Assembly (NCBI RefSeq): GCF_019634815.1
Contig: NZ_JAHCAP010000002.1
Coordinates: forward strand, 1 to 64,000
Length of the DNA: 64,000 bases
Direction of reading: 5' to 3'
Origin: Dokdonella sp.
GTDB taxonomy: Bacteria; Pseudomonadota; Gammaproteobacteria; Xanthomonadales; Rhodanobacteraceae
A program made the translations under genes and the position numbers. This document shows, in pieces, positions 35,111 through 47,133 of this stretch (positions are counted from its first letter, which is position 1; each line of letters opens with the position of its first letter). A model generated the notes under the pieces. That model worked only from the letters and a program-made list of their open reading frames with translations. It did not search any database and was not told where the DNA came from.

Positions 35111-35530
35111 ATGAGTGCCGTGCTCCAGCGCCAGCAGCGCATTCTCAAGATCAAGGCGCCGACCCAGTCGCAATGGGTGCGCCGCGTGCAGGAAGGCATC
35201 CCGGCCGCAGCCATCGAGGAACTGGTGGCGCTGGGGCTGGGTCGCCAGATGTTGTTGTCGGTGCTGGGCAGCCGCAGCACGCTGGAGCGGCGCCTGAAGA
35301 ACAAGGCCGTCCTCACGAGCGAGGAATCCGATCGCCTGGCGCGCGTGGCCGGCGTGGTTGCGCTGGCCGAAGAGGTGTTCGGCGACAAGGCCAAGGCCGT
35401 GCGCTGGCTGCAGCGCGATTCGATCGATCTCGCAGGGCAGGGTGCGCCGCTGCGCCTGCTCGCCACCAGTCAAGGCACCGAGCTGGTCAGGGAGCGCCTC
35501 GAACAGATCCGCCACGGCATCTTCGCGTGA
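35111..35530 (+). CDS. Xre/MbcA/ParS-type antitoxin (DUF2384)
   Basis: The protein has 139 residues. An N-terminal helical DNA-binding-like region (SQWVRRVQEGIPAAAIEELV) is followed by the toxin-binding DUF2384 domain, recognisable by LTSEESDRLARVAGVVALAEEVFGD and AVRWLQRDSIDLAGQGAPLRLLATSQG (split here at its midpoint). It neutralises the RES toxin encoded immediately downstream, with which it overlaps at GTGA. The ATG at 35111 was chosen because the operator lies just upstream; longer starts would run through the operator. Confidence 0.88.
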   Translation: MSAVLQRQQRILKIKAPTQSQWVRRVQEGIPAAAIEELVALGLGRQMLLSVLGSRSTLERRLKNKAVLTSEESDRLARVAGVVALAEEVFGDKAKAVRWLQRDSIDLAGQGAPLRLLATSQGTELVRERLEQIRHGIFA

Positions 35531-35973
35531 TCCTGTGGCGGTTGAGCTCGGTCGTCTCGCTCGACGGCAAGGGCGGCCTGCTCGCGGCCGGGCGCTGGCA
35601 CGGCAAGGGACGGCGCATCGTCTACACCAGCGAACATCCCGAAGGCGCGCTGCTCGAAGTGTTGGTGCATCTGGGCGTGGCGCGCGATGAATTTCCGACA
35701 AACCTGCGCCTGCTCGAGATCAGCGTGCCCGACGCGGTGAGGACACGTGCTCCACGACTCAAGCCGGGCTGGGAAGGGGATCTCGTGCAGTCGCGTCGTA
35801 TCGGCGATGACTGGCTGCAACGCGGCGACACCGCGCTGCTGCGCATACCCAGCGCGATCCTGCCGCAAGCCCGCAACGTGCTCATCAACCCGCTGCACGC
35901 CGACGCGCGTGCGATCCGCATCGTCGGCAATCATCCCTTCAGGCTCGATGCGCGCCTGATCAGGCGTTCATGA
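35527..35973 (+). CDS. RES-domain NAD+-degrading toxin
   Basis: The protein has 148 residues from a GTG start at 35527 that overlaps the antitoxin stop. RES-family residues are visible: an early WRL, arginine and tyrosine near GRRIVYTSEHPEGALLEVLVH (core glutamate in this segment) and the serine in IPSAILPQARNVLINP. RES toxins (MbcT/ParT-like) degrade or phosphorolyse NAD+ or use it to modify targets. The length is normal. Confidence 0.88.
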   Translation: MILWRLSSVVSLDGKGGLLAAGRWHGKGRRIVYTSEHPEGALLEVLVHLGVARDEFPTNLRLLEISVPDAVRTRAPRLKPGWEGDLVQSRRIGDDWLQRGDTALLRIPSAILPQARNVLINPLHADARAIRIVGNHPFRLDARLIRRS

Positions 35974-36078
35974 GCGCGGCGCCGACCCATCGCGGGCCCG
36001 CGCGGCTTTCGCCAGCGACCCCATCGGGGCACAATCGGGTTTCACGCGCGTCCTGGCGCCTTGCTGCAGCAGTCACGC

Positions 36079-36585
36079 ATGAATGCAACGATCTCGAGCG
36101 ATGCCGATCTCGAACGTCACGGCCGTGCCGTGGCAGAGCTTCTGCAGGTACGTGGTCTGAGCATGGTCACCGCCGAATCGTGCACGGGCGGCTGGATCGC
36201 CAAGGTGCTCACCGACATTCCCGGCAGTTCGGCGTGGTTCGAGTGCGGCGTGGTCGCCTACAGCTACGAGGCCAAGGAAGCCTTGCTCGGCGTGCATCCG
36301 CAAACGCTCGAGCGTACCGGCGCGGTGAGTCAGGAAACCGCGATCGAAATGGTCTCGGGTGCGCTCGCGCGCTATGGCGCCAGCGTCGCGGTGGCGGTGA
36401 CCGGCGTGGCCGGCCCCAGCGGCGGCACGCCCGACAAGCCGGTCGGCACGGTGTGGATCGGCTGGAAGCGGCGCGGCGGTTACGCGCACGCCGAAGTCTT
36501 CCATTTCGACGGTGACCGCGAGGCGGTGCGGCGCCAGACCGTGGCCGCGGCGCTCGATGGCGTGCGGCGGATTCTTACGAGCTGA
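36079..36585 (+). CDS. pncC: CinA C-terminal domain family, nicotinamide-nucleotide amidohydrolase
   Basis: The protein has 168 residues consisting only of the CinA-C domain. SMVTAESCTGGWIAKVLTDIPGSS and VGVAGPSGGT-type segments (here VTGVAGPSGGTPDKPVGTV) carry the active-site serine and threonine. The domain deamidates nicotinamide mononucleotide for NAD recycling. It lies directly upstream of recA, the classic cinA-recA order. An NMN-recycling enzyme next to an NAD-targeting toxin is probably chance, given that cinA-recA linkage is widespread. Confidence 0.9.
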   Translation: MNATISSDADLERHGRAVAELLQVRGLSMVTAESCTGGWIAKVLTDIPGSSAWFECGVVAYSYEAKEALLGVHPQTLERTGAVSQETAIEMVSGALARYGASVAVAVTGVAGPSGGTPDKPVGTVWIGWKRRGGYAHAEVFHFDGDREAVRRQTVAAALDGVRRILTS

Positions 36586-36600
36586 CGCGCCGATTGCCGA

Positions 36601-36661
36601 TCGACCTGCGTCGGTGCTGTGGGATAATTGCGATCTTGCGGCGTCTCGGTTTCTGAGACGC
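36601..36661 (+). promoter_or_regulatory. Candidate recA promoter and leader hairpin
   Basis: TCGACC (36601-36606) and GATAAT (36623-36628) with a 16-nt spacer form a plausible promoter. A hairpin GCGTCTC-N7-GAGACGC (36641-36661) lies in the leader. I found no CTGT-N8-ACAG LexA site; lineage-specific LexA boxes could be missed by eye. Confidence 0.45.
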
Positions 36662-36704
36662 TGCCGCGGCAATCTTGCCGCCATCACCGACGAGGAAACC
36701 CGCG

Positions 36705-37736
<1,032 letters not shown>

Positions 37737-37771
37737 GCGCGATCGTCTGCCGTGGATTTCAGGGACGCTGA

Positions 37772-37799
37772 GCCCAGCGCGTGGCGAGCCGCGCTGGGC
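37772..37799 (+). terminator. Hairpin downstream of recA
   Basis: A perfect 10-bp stem GCCCAGCGCG / CGCGCTGGGC with an 8-nt loop lies 35 nt after the recA stop and 26 nt before rluF. No T-tract follows, so it may be a terminator or an attenuating structure. Confidence 0.55.
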
Positions 37800-37813
37800 G
37801 CTTGCATGCGCAA

Positions 37814-37819
37814 TAGGAT
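37814..37819 (+). promoter_or_regulatory. -10 box of a leaderless promoter for rluF
   Basis: TAGGAT ends 6 nt before the ATG at 37826, downstream of the recA hairpin. GAGCC between them is not a convincing ribosome binding site. Confidence 0.35.
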
Positions 37820-37825
37820 GAGCCG

Positions 37826-38539
37826 ATGAGACTCAACAAACACATCGCCGAAAGCGGCCACTGCTCACGTCGCGAGGCCGATCGCCTGATTGCCGCCAAG
37901 CGGGTCAAGGTCAATGGCGAGATCGCCGGCATCGGCACCCAGGTGGAGGAGGGCGACGAAGTCCTCGTCGACGGTCAGAAGCTGCTCGTGCGCAAGGCGC
38001 GCGGCGGCGGGCGCAAGCATGTCTACATCGCGCTCAACAAGCCGATCGGCATCACCTGCACGACCGAGCACGAAGTCGGTGGCAACATCGTCGATTTCAT
38101 CGGCCATGAGCAGCGCATCTTCCCGATCGGGCGGCTGGACAAGGAATCCGAGGGGCTGATCCTGCTCACCAGCAACGGCGACATCGTCAACGAAATCCTG
38201 CGCGCGGAAAACCGCCACGAGAAGGAATACCTGGTCGCGGTCAACAAGCCGGTCACGCCCGAGTTCCTCGCCGGCATGGCGCGTGGCGTGCGCATCCACG
38301 GCCAGATGACCAAGCCTTGTCGCACCGCGCGCATCGCCAAGTACGGCTTCCGCATCGTGCTCACGCAGGGCCTCAATCGGCAGATCCGCCTGATGGCCGA
38401 AGCCTTCGGCTACCGCGTCAAGCAACTGCGCCGCGTGCGCATCGTCAACATCAAGCTCGGCGCGCTCAAGCTTGGCCAGTGGCGCAACCTGACGCCCGCC
38501 GAGCTGCAGGGGCTGCTGCCACAGCGTAGCGAGTGGTGA
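37826..38539 (+). CDS. rluF: 23S rRNA pseudouridine synthase RluF
   Basis: The protein has 237 residues. An N-terminal S4 RNA-binding domain ([21 protein letters not shown] region) is followed by the RsuA/RluB/E/F catalytic domain with the aspartate in [18 protein letters not shown]. The KESEGL sequence after the catalytic Asp and the short C-terminus point to RluF (U2604) rather than RluB. It lacks the long basic tail of RluB. Confidence 0.88.
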   Translation: MRLNKHIAESGHCSRREADRLIAAKRVKVNGEIAGIGTQVEEGDEVLVDGQKLLVRKARGGGRKHVYIALNKPIGITCTTEHEVGGNIVDFIGHEQRIFPIGRLDKESEGLILLTSNGDIVNEILRAENRHEKEYLVAVNKPVTPEFLAGMARGVRIHGQMTKPCRTARIAKYGFRIVLTQGLNRQIRLMAEAFGYRVKQLRRVRIVNIKLGALKLGQWRNLTPAELQGLLPQRSEW

Positions 38540-38635
38540 CGACTCAATCCGTCATGCCGCGCGATGCTTGTGGGGGCATCCTGGCGCGGTCGCGTCAGCC
38601 AGGTCGGGGTCGATCGCTTTGCTTGATGACTCGGG

Positions 38636-39322
38636 TCAAGTCTCCACCAGCACGATCGAACAGTTTGTGACCTTGTCCCTCTGCCGCATGCAGGACTTCC
38701 ACAGCTCCCCGTGGGAGGAGTATCCAATCGGGCCGTAGCGGGAACCATCGCCTGCTGGAACGACCTGGAAGCCGCCGCCGCGACTGCGATCGCCCTCGCC
38801 CGAGCCCGGAATCGCCTTGCCATTTCTATCGACGGCGCTGCCGCCGACATAGTCTGCGGCGCCCTCGGGATCACTCGGCGCCTTGAAACACGACAAGTCT
38901 CCGTTTCGGAAGATGTAGCACTGCGTGATCGAGCCTTCGTGAGAGTCGACTGCTGGATACAACGAGGCAAGCGGCTTTTCGCTCGGAGTCGAAGCGGGGC
39001 GCGTGCCATCAGGGGCCTGGTTCCGCGCGCTCCAGATGCAATCGCGCAAGGCGATCTGGTCGCGACCATTGAACGAGGCGAAGCCACTCTGGTCGAGCAA
39101 CAGGATCGGCTCGCCATGAGCCTCGACAGTGACAGTGTCACCCTGCAGTGCGTGGATGATGCGAAGGAAATGGGCCTCGGCGTCCGGCGACTGCCGCTGA
39201 TTGGACAGGGCGGCGAGCGCTTCGGGTGCGTATCGCGGCGCGGTGCCTTCCCGCGACGGTCTTGGCTGTGCGGATCTTCGCGAAGGAAGGCAGGTCCGGA
39301 AAAAGCGGAACCGCGTCGACAC
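38636..39322 (-). CDS. Unrecognised protein, start uncertain
   Basis: About 228 residues if the GTG at 39322 is the start. Residues with protein-like composition run from APEALAALSNQRQSPDAEAHF to the end CSIVLVET, with QCYIFRNGDLSCFKAP and two further cysteines in KSCMRQRDKVTNC. No family is recognised and no signal peptide is seen from this start. An ATG at 39475 would overlap the preceding broken gene and add an arginine- and cysteine-rich leader that does not look genuine. Codon use includes GGA, AGG and ACA more than the neighbours, suggesting a fast-evolving or acquired gene, or a decayed one. It lies 49 nt downstream of the broken secreted-protein gene on the same strand. Confidence 0.45.
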   Translation of the reverse strand: MSTRFRFFRTCLPSRRSAQPRPSREGTAPRYAPEALAALSNQRQSPDAEAHFLRIIHALQGDTVTVEAHGEPILLLDQSGFASFNGRDQIALRDCIWSARNQAPDGTRPASTPSEKPLASLYPAVDSHEGSITQCYIFRNGDLSCFKAPSDPEGAADYVGGSAVDRNGKAIPGSGEGDRSRGGGFQVVPAGDGSRYGPIGYSSHGELWKSCMRQRDKVTNCSIVLVET

Positions 39323-39371
39323 GCTGTGCTGACGCGGCTCCGGTCTCCTGGTTTCCAGTCGGTGGCGTGGC

Positions 39372-39971
39372 TCAGTCGACGCTGAAGCCTTGCAATGACA
39401 CCGGCGTGGTGCCGGGGCCGAAGTAGACATTGTCGACCCATAGCAACACGTTTGCGCCGCCGGGTTGGAGTGCATCGCGACGCACGGGAATCAGGGCGCG
39501 CAGTTCGCATTGCACGCTGGCGGTTCCACCCGGCAAGGTCCACGGTGTCGATGTGTCCAGCGGCACCCAGCCATTGCCATAGGGGCTGCCTTCGTCGGCG
39601 TCCTGGTTGCCCAGTTCCGAGCCGCTGCAGTCGGTCGATGCATAGGCGGCGCAATTCATGCCAAAGGCGAATGCGTTGTCTGCTTTCACCTTGGCGCCGA
39701 ACGAATAGTCGGGTGCAGGCGGCGAGGCGACGCACTGGGTGGCGAGATAGGGATTGCTGCCGGAAACCGCTTCGATGATTGCCAGCGCGCCGGAACTGAC
39801 CGAGCCGCCGGCGTCTTGCGTCGGATCGAACTGGATCTGGCTGCTTGCGCCATTGCTCTAGCCAGAAACGTCGCTGGTGAAATTTGGATTGACGATGAGG
39901 TTTTCTGCCGATGCCGATGTGGCGACGGTCAAGAAGACCCATGTGGTTGCGCACAACACGAATTGCTTCAT
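39372..39971 (-). pseudogene. Secreted protein gene interrupted by an in-frame amber codon
   Basis: From the ATG at 39971 a clean signal peptide (KQFVLCATTWVFLTVATSASA) leads into ENLIVNPNFTSDVSG, then a TAG at 39860-39858, after which the same frame continues for 161 codons to LQGFSVD. The start resembles proteins with a carbohydrate-binding-like 'NLI-x-N-x-(D/N)F...SGW' opening, where tryptophan follows SG, so TGG to TAG is the simplest change. Two later cysteine pairs and WTLPGGTASVQCELRALI look intact. The gene is broken as read, unless the amber codon is suppressed or is a sequencing error. Function unknown. Confidence 0.75.
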
Positions 39972-40087
39972 GACTTGTCCCCTGTTTCTGGCCACCGTCC
40001 ACTGCGCGCCGGCATTCTTTGCCCGGCACGATCACGATTCGGGCCATTCATGATTGCGCTTTAGGGCGGCGCGGCCCTTGATGTGGA

Positions 40088-40804
40088 TCAATCGGGCAGG
40101 GCGGCGTTGTGATAGATCTCCTGCACGTCATCGAGCCCATCGAGCCAGTCGATGAGATCACGCAGGGTTTCCTCGGTCTCGCCGCTGATCGCGACGCGGT
40201 TGTCCGGGCGCATCACGATGTCGGCGCGCAGCGGCTCGAATCCGGCTGCCTTGAGCGCGGCCTTCACCGCTTCGAACTGCTCGGGCACGCAGATCACGCT
40301 GCTGCGACCATCCTCTGCGATGACATCATCTGCGCCGGCCTCGATCGCGCATTCGAGGATGCTGTCTTCACTGCCGGCCGCGGTGGTTTCGAACACGAGT
40401 TCGCCCAGACGCTTGAACTGGAACGCGACCGAACCGGAGGTGCCGAGGTTGCCGCCATGCTTGGTCAATGCGTGGCGCACATCGGCGACCGTGCGCACCG
40501 GGTTGTCGGTCATCGCATCGATGAGCAGTGCGATGCCGCCCGGGCCATAACCCTCGTAGCGCAGCTCCTGCATGTCGTCGGCGCCGTCGGCGCCCGAGCC
40601 GCGGCGGATCGCGCGCTCCATCGTGTCTTTCGGCATGTTCGCCGAGAGCGCCTTGTCCATCGCCACGCGCAGGCGTGAATTGCTGGCCGGATCGGCGCCG
40701 GTGCGCGCGGCGATCGTGATCTCGCGGATCAGCTTGGTGAAGATCTTGCCGCGGCGCGCGTCCTCGGCATTCTTGCGGTTTTCGATGCTCGGGCCTCTGC
40801 CCAT
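40088..40804 (-). CDS. yebC: YebC/PmpR family protein
   Basis: The protein has 238 residues. [25 protein letters not shown] (core of it) and the TACO1/YebC domain with [29 protein letters not shown] and [18 protein letters not shown] are characteristic. YebC proteins were named DNA-binding regulators; recent work on the family points to relief of ribosome stalling at proline-rich stretches. The ATG at 40804 follows AGGAAC and matches the family N-terminus. A TAGAAT -10 box lies about 31 nt upstream. Confidence 0.93.
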   Translation of the reverse strand: MGRGPSIENRKNAEDARRGKIFTKLIREITIAARTGADPASNSRLRVAMDKALSANMPKDTMERAIRRGSGADGADDMQELRYEGYGPGGIALLIDAMTDNPVRTVADVRHALTKHGGNLGTSGSVAFQFKRLGELVFETTAAGSEDSILECAIEAGADDVIAEDGRSSVICVPEQFEAVKAALKAAGFEPLRADIVMRPDNRVAISGETEETLRDLIDWLDGLDDVQEIYHNAALPD

Positions 40805-40880
40805 GGGAGTTCCTGACAATGCGATAGAGGGCGCGGATTCTACTGCGCGGCTGCGCGATTGCGCGCAGCCGCGCCTTCTC

Positions 40881-43712
40881 TCAGTTCGTGCAGCCGGCTG
40901 GCGCGGGCGTCAGGCGAGACAGATCGAGCGTGCCGCTGTGGCCGGCGAAACTGCCGCTGGTGAACTGATAGTCGAGCTTGGCCGCGGTGCAACTGCTGAA
41001 GCTGAGCTTGGCATTGCCAACCGTTACGGTCTGGGTGGTGGCCGGCTGGTCGAAGACGCCGCCGCTGCTGTCATAGATCGTGATGTTGTTGTAGACCGAG
41101 GCGCCCGGCGTGATCGACGCCTGCATCGTGAACCAGTGCTGGCCATTGGCCCCGCTGCCCGAGGTGCCGTTGGGCGCGAAGGTGTACCAGGCGCCGAACA
41201 TCACGCCCAGCGGCGGATTGAAATCGAACACGGCGCCTTGTCCGCTGTTGGACAAGTCGGCCCAGGCGCCTGATCGCGCATAGGCGCCCGGTGCGGTCTG
41301 CGGCGTTGCGCAGTTGACGTCGGACAACAGGCGCTGCAGCGGAATCGTGCCGGTTCGGCCATCGTCGAAGGCGTATTCGAGCGCGGCATGCGAGCAGTCA
41401 CCAAAGGTGATCACGGCCTCGCCGACTGCCTGCGTACTGGTCGCCTGCGAGGAATCGAAGCGTCCTCCCAGTGTCTGGTAGATCGACATGGAGGCGACGT
41501 TGGAATTGCCGACTTCGCCCTGGATCGTGTACCAGCGCTGCACGCCGACGCCGTCGTAGGTGAACCAGCCGGCGAACAAATTGCCACGCGACGCACCCAA
41601 CAGGTTCGGCGAGATTTCCATCACGAAGCCCTGGCTGTCGGTGGCTGGATTGGCCCAGGTCCCGGTCAGCGGGAAGCGATTGCCGGATACGCTCCAGGTG
41701 TCGAGCAGGTTGGATGCATCGAGGGAACCCAAACCGGTCACGAGGTCGTAGCCGGGTCCGACGGCATAACCCTGCAGTCCGCCGCTGAGCGCGGTCGCGC
41801 TGGGCAGGGAGTTGTTGCAAATGCTCGCGGTACCGACCGTGCAGTCGGTGACGCCGCTGCTCTCGACGGTGACATCGTGGTAGACGTTGTTCTGGCCTGC
41901 GCCGATCGCGTACAGACGCGGATTGATGTTGCCCTGCGTGCCCTGTGCCTTCTGGTTGATGAGTGCAGCCACGCCCGCCATGCTCGGCGCCGAGGCCGAG
42001 GTGCCACCCCAGCGGATGAAGCGGAACTTGTTGTCGGCTCCGGGGATGCAGGAGGCTTGCGAGGCCGCCATGCAGCCGAAATAGCCGTTCTTGATCGAGG
42101 CGCCGAACGACACGTCCGGCACGTAACGCCCCTGGGTGCCCGCGGGCACGCCCGGTGCCTGCTGCCAGGCGGGACGCCGCAGGTAGCTGCTCACGCCGCC
42201 GCCGGTCGCGGCGACCTGGTACTTGCTTTCGTTGTCGATGGGCTCGTTCCAGGCCCCTTCGGGCACGTAGCCCTTGGCCGAAACGAAGCCCAGCGTGTTG
42301 CCAGGCGTCCAGTATTCGTTGGTGTCGGTGCCCAAGCCGAAAATCGTGCCGCCGACGCAGGTGACATGGCCCGATGCGCAGAAGATGTTGATGCTGCGTG
42401 AAAGGCCGGGTTCGGGCTCGGTGAAGTAGGACGCGCAATCGGCAGCGCCTGCATCGCCCGAGGAGACGAACACCGATTGACCCTGCATCGCGGCCTGCGC
42501 GAAGGCCTGGTCGAGGCCCGTGGCCGCAGCCTGCGAGTTGTCGCCTTCGCAGGAGCCGAAGCTGATGCTTATGATCGAGGCTTCGATCGGATCCGCATCG
42601 ATCGAATGGATCAGCGACAGGATCAGGCCGTCGGTATCGCCAGTCTTGGCGCTGACGATGAGCTTGAGGTCGGCGCCGGGCGCCACGCTGCCGGCGCGGG
42701 TGACGTCGAGGGTCGCCTCGCCCTGGTCCTTGACCAGATCGCTGGGCTCGTCGCAACTGGGCGTACCGGTTTCCGAGCAGGTCGTTGCCGGCGGGCCGGG
42801 ATCGGTGCCATCGGGCGGGATCACCACCACGGGGTTCTTCATCGTCACGTTGGTACGTTCGCCAAAGGCCTGGATGTCGCCTTCGTGGACGCGCGCGCGG
42901 CCGAGGATCGCAATGGTTTGTCCGCTGCCGTTCATGCCCTGCGACCTGGCGCGCGTGAGCCCGTAGATCTTGTCGAAATCACCAGGCGACACGTAGTGCG
43001 AGCACACGTTGCCCACGCAGTTGGACATCGCGGGCGAGGCCTTGGCGCCGAGCGCCTGCTCGTCCAGCTGTTGTCGATGCAGGGGCGTGAAACGCATCGT
43101 GCTCAGGCCGACCACGCCATCCACGGCGTCGGCCAGCGCACTGGGAATCTGCGGCTGACTCGCGGGCGCCATGCGCTTTTCGGTATTGCCGATGCGATAC
43201 CAGTGCAGCTGCGTGCCGAAGGCCTTGCCGACCGCGGCGGCGCTGCCGCTGAATCGAATCATCATGCGGCTGTTGGTCACGCCGTCCACGCGCAAGCCCT
43301 GACTGCGCAGCCATGCGCTGATCGCTTCGATGTCGGCCTGACTCGCGCCGAAACGCTCACCGATCTCGCTTGGCCGCAGCCAGCGGTGGTAGTTCGGCGA
43401 GGCGGGGTCCTGCTGTTCGAGCAGATACTGATCGAAGGCCTGCTGGCGCTCGGGCGAGCGCTTGAGCGTGAGCTGCAAGGCTTGCAGTTGCGTGCCCGCG
43501 GGCACCGCGCCGCGCTCGTAGGCAGACTTGGCCCAGGCGACATGCTGGCCGGTGAGTTCGCTGCGCTGCCGGACGTCGATGCGCTTGGTCACGAGGTTCG
43601 CACCTTGCGCGAACGCCGCACCTGCGAATGCCAGTCCGGCGCAGAGCGCGAGCATGCGGGGCAGCAAGCGGATACGTGTCGTGTGGCACGTGGTGGGGAT
43701 GGTCTGGGCCAT
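40881..43712 (-). CDS. S53 (sedolisin/kumamolisin-type) secreted serine-carboxyl peptidase with two C-terminal repeats
   Basis: The protein has 943 residues with a signal peptide ending GAAFAQ. The pro-domain (about 35-215, S53 activation domain) has [18 protein letters not shown]. The catalytic domain (about 230-670) has E332 and D336 in GEATLDV, D420 in SSGDAGA and S572 in GGTSASAPS, all catalytic residues of the family. The C-terminus (about 680-943) holds two related repeats of about 120 residues with GxWYTYD...[13 protein letters not shown] motifs; this module is not the usual S53 pro-convertase domain. Length is therefore well above a bare sedolisin. Secretion is probably via Sec to the outside or outer membrane. 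AGGAGA precedes the start. It is divergent from the ABC-F gene. Confidence 0.9.
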   Translation of the reverse strand: MAQTIPTTCHTTRIRLLPRMLALCAGLAFAGAAFAQGANLVTKRIDVRQRSELTGQHVAWAKSAYERGAVPAGTQLQALQLTLKRSPERQQAFDQYLLEQQDPASPNYHRWLRPSEIGERFGASQADIEAISAWLRSQGLRVDGVTNSRMMIRFSGSAAAVGKAFGTQLHWYRIGNTEKRMAPASQPQIPSALADAVDGVVGLSTMRFTPLHRQQLDEQALGAKASPAMSNCVGNVCSHYVSPGDFDKIYGLTRARSQGMNGSGQTIAILGRARVHEGDIQAFGERTNVTMKNPVVVIPPDGTDPGPPATTCSETGTPSCDEPSDLVKDQGEATLDVTRAGSVAPGADLKLIVSAKTGDTDGLILSLIHSIDADPIEASIISISFGSCEGDNSQAAATGLDQAFAQAAMQGQSVFVSSGDAGAADCASYFTEPEPGLSRSINIFCASGHVTCVGGTIFGLGTDTNEYWTPGNTLGFVSAKGYVPEGAWNEPIDNESKYQVAATGGGVSSYLRRPAWQQAPGVPAGTQGRYVPDVSFGASIKNGYFGCMAASQASCIPGADNKFRFIRWGGTSASAPSMAGVAALINQKAQGTQGNINPRLYAIGAGQNNVYHDVTVESSGVTDCTVGTASICNNSLPSATALSGGLQGYAVGPGYDLVTGLGSLDASNLLDTWSVSGNRFPLTGTWANPATDSQGFVMEISPNLLGASRGNLFAGWFTYDGVGVQRWYTIQGEVGNSNVASMSIYQTLGGRFDSSQATSTQAVGEAVITFGDCSHAALEYAFDDGRTGTIPLQRLLSDVNCATPQTAPGAYARSGAWADLSNSGQGAVFDFNPPLGVMFGAWYTFAPNGTSGSGANGQHWFTMQASITPGASVYNNITIYDSSGGVFDQPATTQTVTVGNAKLSFSSCTAAKLDYQFTSGSFAGHSGTLDLSRLTPAPAGCTN

Positions 43713-43857
43713 GCCGGTGTTCTCCTGATTGCAGTGGGTGATGATCCGGTTCGCTGCGCTGCAACGCAAGCGATCGCATCACGGATCGATACGCAGGTCC
43801 GCCGGTTTGCCGGCTGTGTCGATTACAATGGGCGGCTTTGTCCAGAGCCATGTCCCG

Positions 43858-45612
<1,755 letters not shown>

Positions 45613-45736
45613 GGCCGTGCGTCAGACTCGACGCGCGCATCCTCGCCCACATCCAACCCCGAAATGCCTTGCGCCGCGTTGCAATCGGCGTGGTTTCTGG
45701 TGCCTTCGCACCGCCACGCACAACGGGAGCATGAGC

Positions 45737-46060
45737 ATGACTATCCATACCAAGGTTCTTCGCGCGCACTCGATCAGGCGAGCGCGGACGCTGACGCTGG
45801 GTGTTGCCAGCGCACTGCTGATCGCGCTGGCCTTGCCAGTGGGCGCGCAATCCGCCGAGTCGAAGCCGCAGGCCGACTCCGCGCATTCCACGCAAACCGG
45901 CACGCGCATCCGCAAGGGCGAACTGCCGCCCGACCGGGTGCTCGAGGTCATTGTGGTTGCCGGCGCAATCAAGGATTCGCGTTTGATCGCGCGCAATGAT
46001 GCAGCCGATGATCGCGACATTCCCTTGCTGCCGGTGGCGCACGAAAGGCCGCAGCGCTGA
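45737..46060 (+). CDS. Small exported protein of unknown function
   Basis: The protein has 107 residues. A basic N-terminus (HTKVLRAHSIRRARTL) precedes one hydrophobic stretch (GVASALLIALALPVGAQSA) that looks like a signal peptide with cleavage near AQSA. The mature part of about 65 residues is charged (TRIRKGELPPDRVLEVIVVAGAI) with no cysteine. GGGAG lies 7 nt before the ATG at 45737; the ATG two codons earlier would leave no spacing. No family is recognised. Confidence 0.6.
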   Translation: MTIHTKVLRAHSIRRARTLTLGVASALLIALALPVGAQSAESKPQADSAHSTQTGTRIRKGELPPDRVLEVIVVAGAIKDSRLIARNDAADDRDIPLLPVAHERPQR

Positions 46061-46072
46061 GTGAAGGTTTCG

Positions 46073-46106
46073 ATGCTTGCCGCGGCAAGGATGTCGCGGC
46101 AAGCAT
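46073..46106. terminator. Bidirectional hairpin between convergent genes
   Basis: A perfect 12-bp stem ATGCTTGCCGCG / CGCGGCAAGCAT with a 10-nt loop lies between the stops of the small exported protein gene (46060) and the transglutaminase-like gene (46142). Confidence 0.6.
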
Positions 46107-46141
46107 GCTCTTGCGGTGCGAATGAATCCGAAGTTGCAACC

Positions 46142-47065
46142 TCAAGGGGGCCAATCCCGGATTGGCTTTCTCTTTTGCCGTTGGGAGAGGGTAGCGCCAA
46201 GCGCTGGATGATGGCTGCGGAATACTCCTGCCGCTGCTCGTCTGGCCGCGGGTTCATCAACCACCACCTGTGCGGCCGCGGTGATCTGAAGATGCGCGAT
46301 CGTGCGCATCAGGCCCGCGAACGCCTGGGGCGAGCCATCGCCGATCGCCAATGCAATATGCGTGGCGTCGAAGCCGTCGAGCCCGGGATCATGGCTGATC
46401 CAGCGCTTGCCATTCCACACCTGCACCCAAAGGTGCGGCGTGAATACATGACGATTGCCAAGGAATCGCGGTGCGTAGGCGAGACCGGCGACGATGCGCG
46501 CAGGAATGCCGCGTGCGCGCGCCGCGGCAGCGAGCAAGACCGCGAATTCGGTGCAGTCGCCACCGCGTGATTCGAAGGCCTGTGTCGCGCTGGCGTAAGT
46601 ATTGAACGCAATCGTGCCGTTCATGTGCTTCTTCACCGCTGCTGTCAAGGCAAGCATCGTTGCTTCGGTTGTGGGTCGTCGAGCTCTGCGCGCAAATTCG
46701 ATGATGCGTCGATCGCGGCTCTGGACCCAGTCGTTGGCGCTGCGGTATTGCTCGAGTTGGTCGACCGTCGGTGCGGCCTCGTTGCCGCAGTCGACGCAAA
46801 CCGTGACCTCGACGGCGTCATCGTCGTAACGGATGCCTTGCTCTCCGGTTTCCGGCAGGCTCAGTTGCTCGCCATTGTCGAGCGCGAGGCGATATCGAAT
46901 TGTGCCTTCGAGCGCGACCTGCGGTATTCGGTAGGGCGAGGGCACCGCCAGCGCCCGCATGGCCGAAGTTGCAGCGAAAGACGACAGCTCCGCGGCTGCG
47001 GCGCCAGCGCTGCCTTGCACCAGAACAATCGAGAGGGCAAGGATGGACAGGCAAGTGCGTGGCAT
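46142..47065 (-). CDS. Secreted transglutaminase-like (cysteine protease fold) protein
   Basis: The protein has 307 residues with a signal peptide ending GSAGAAAAE. The transglutaminase-core triad is visible: cysteine in GGDCTEFAVLLAAAARARGIPAR (first part), histidine in FTPHLWVQVW and aspartate in SHDPGLDGFDATH. Two additional cysteines in VCVDCGN precede the core. Such bacterial proteins usually act as peptidases or peptidoglycan-modifying enzymes in the periplasm; the actual reaction is unknown. It is divergent from rsmC with 68 nt between starts. Confidence 0.88.
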   Translation of the reverse strand: MPRTCLSILALSIVLVQGSAGAAAAELSSFAATSAMRALAVPSPYRIPQVALEGTIRYRLALDNGEQLSLPETGEQGIRYDDDAVEVTVCVDCGNEAAPTVDQLEQYRSANDWVQSRDRRIIEFARRARRPTTEATMLALTAAVKKHMNGTIAFNTYASATQAFESRGGDCTEFAVLLAAAARARGIPARIVAGLAYAPRFLGNRHVFTPHLWVQVWNGKRWISHDPGLDGFDATHIALAIGDGSPQAFAGLMRTIAHLQITAAAQVVVDEPAARRAAAGVFRSHHPALGATLSQRQKRKPIRDWPP

Positions 47066-47133
47066 GGCCGGGCTCTCGTGATCGGGTGCGCCGCGCCACT
47101 ACACTGGCGCCTTTGCTGCAACGGGACAGGTGC

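Noticed and set aside
36586..36704. LexA box upstream of recA
   Set aside because: No CTGT-N8-ACAG or similar symmetrical site was found by eye; the hairpin in the leader is not a LexA site.
38410..40047. A 545-residue minus-strand frame spanning the broken secreted-protein gene
   Set aside because: It is in a different frame from the signal peptide and protein-like segments and is dominated by Arg and Ser.
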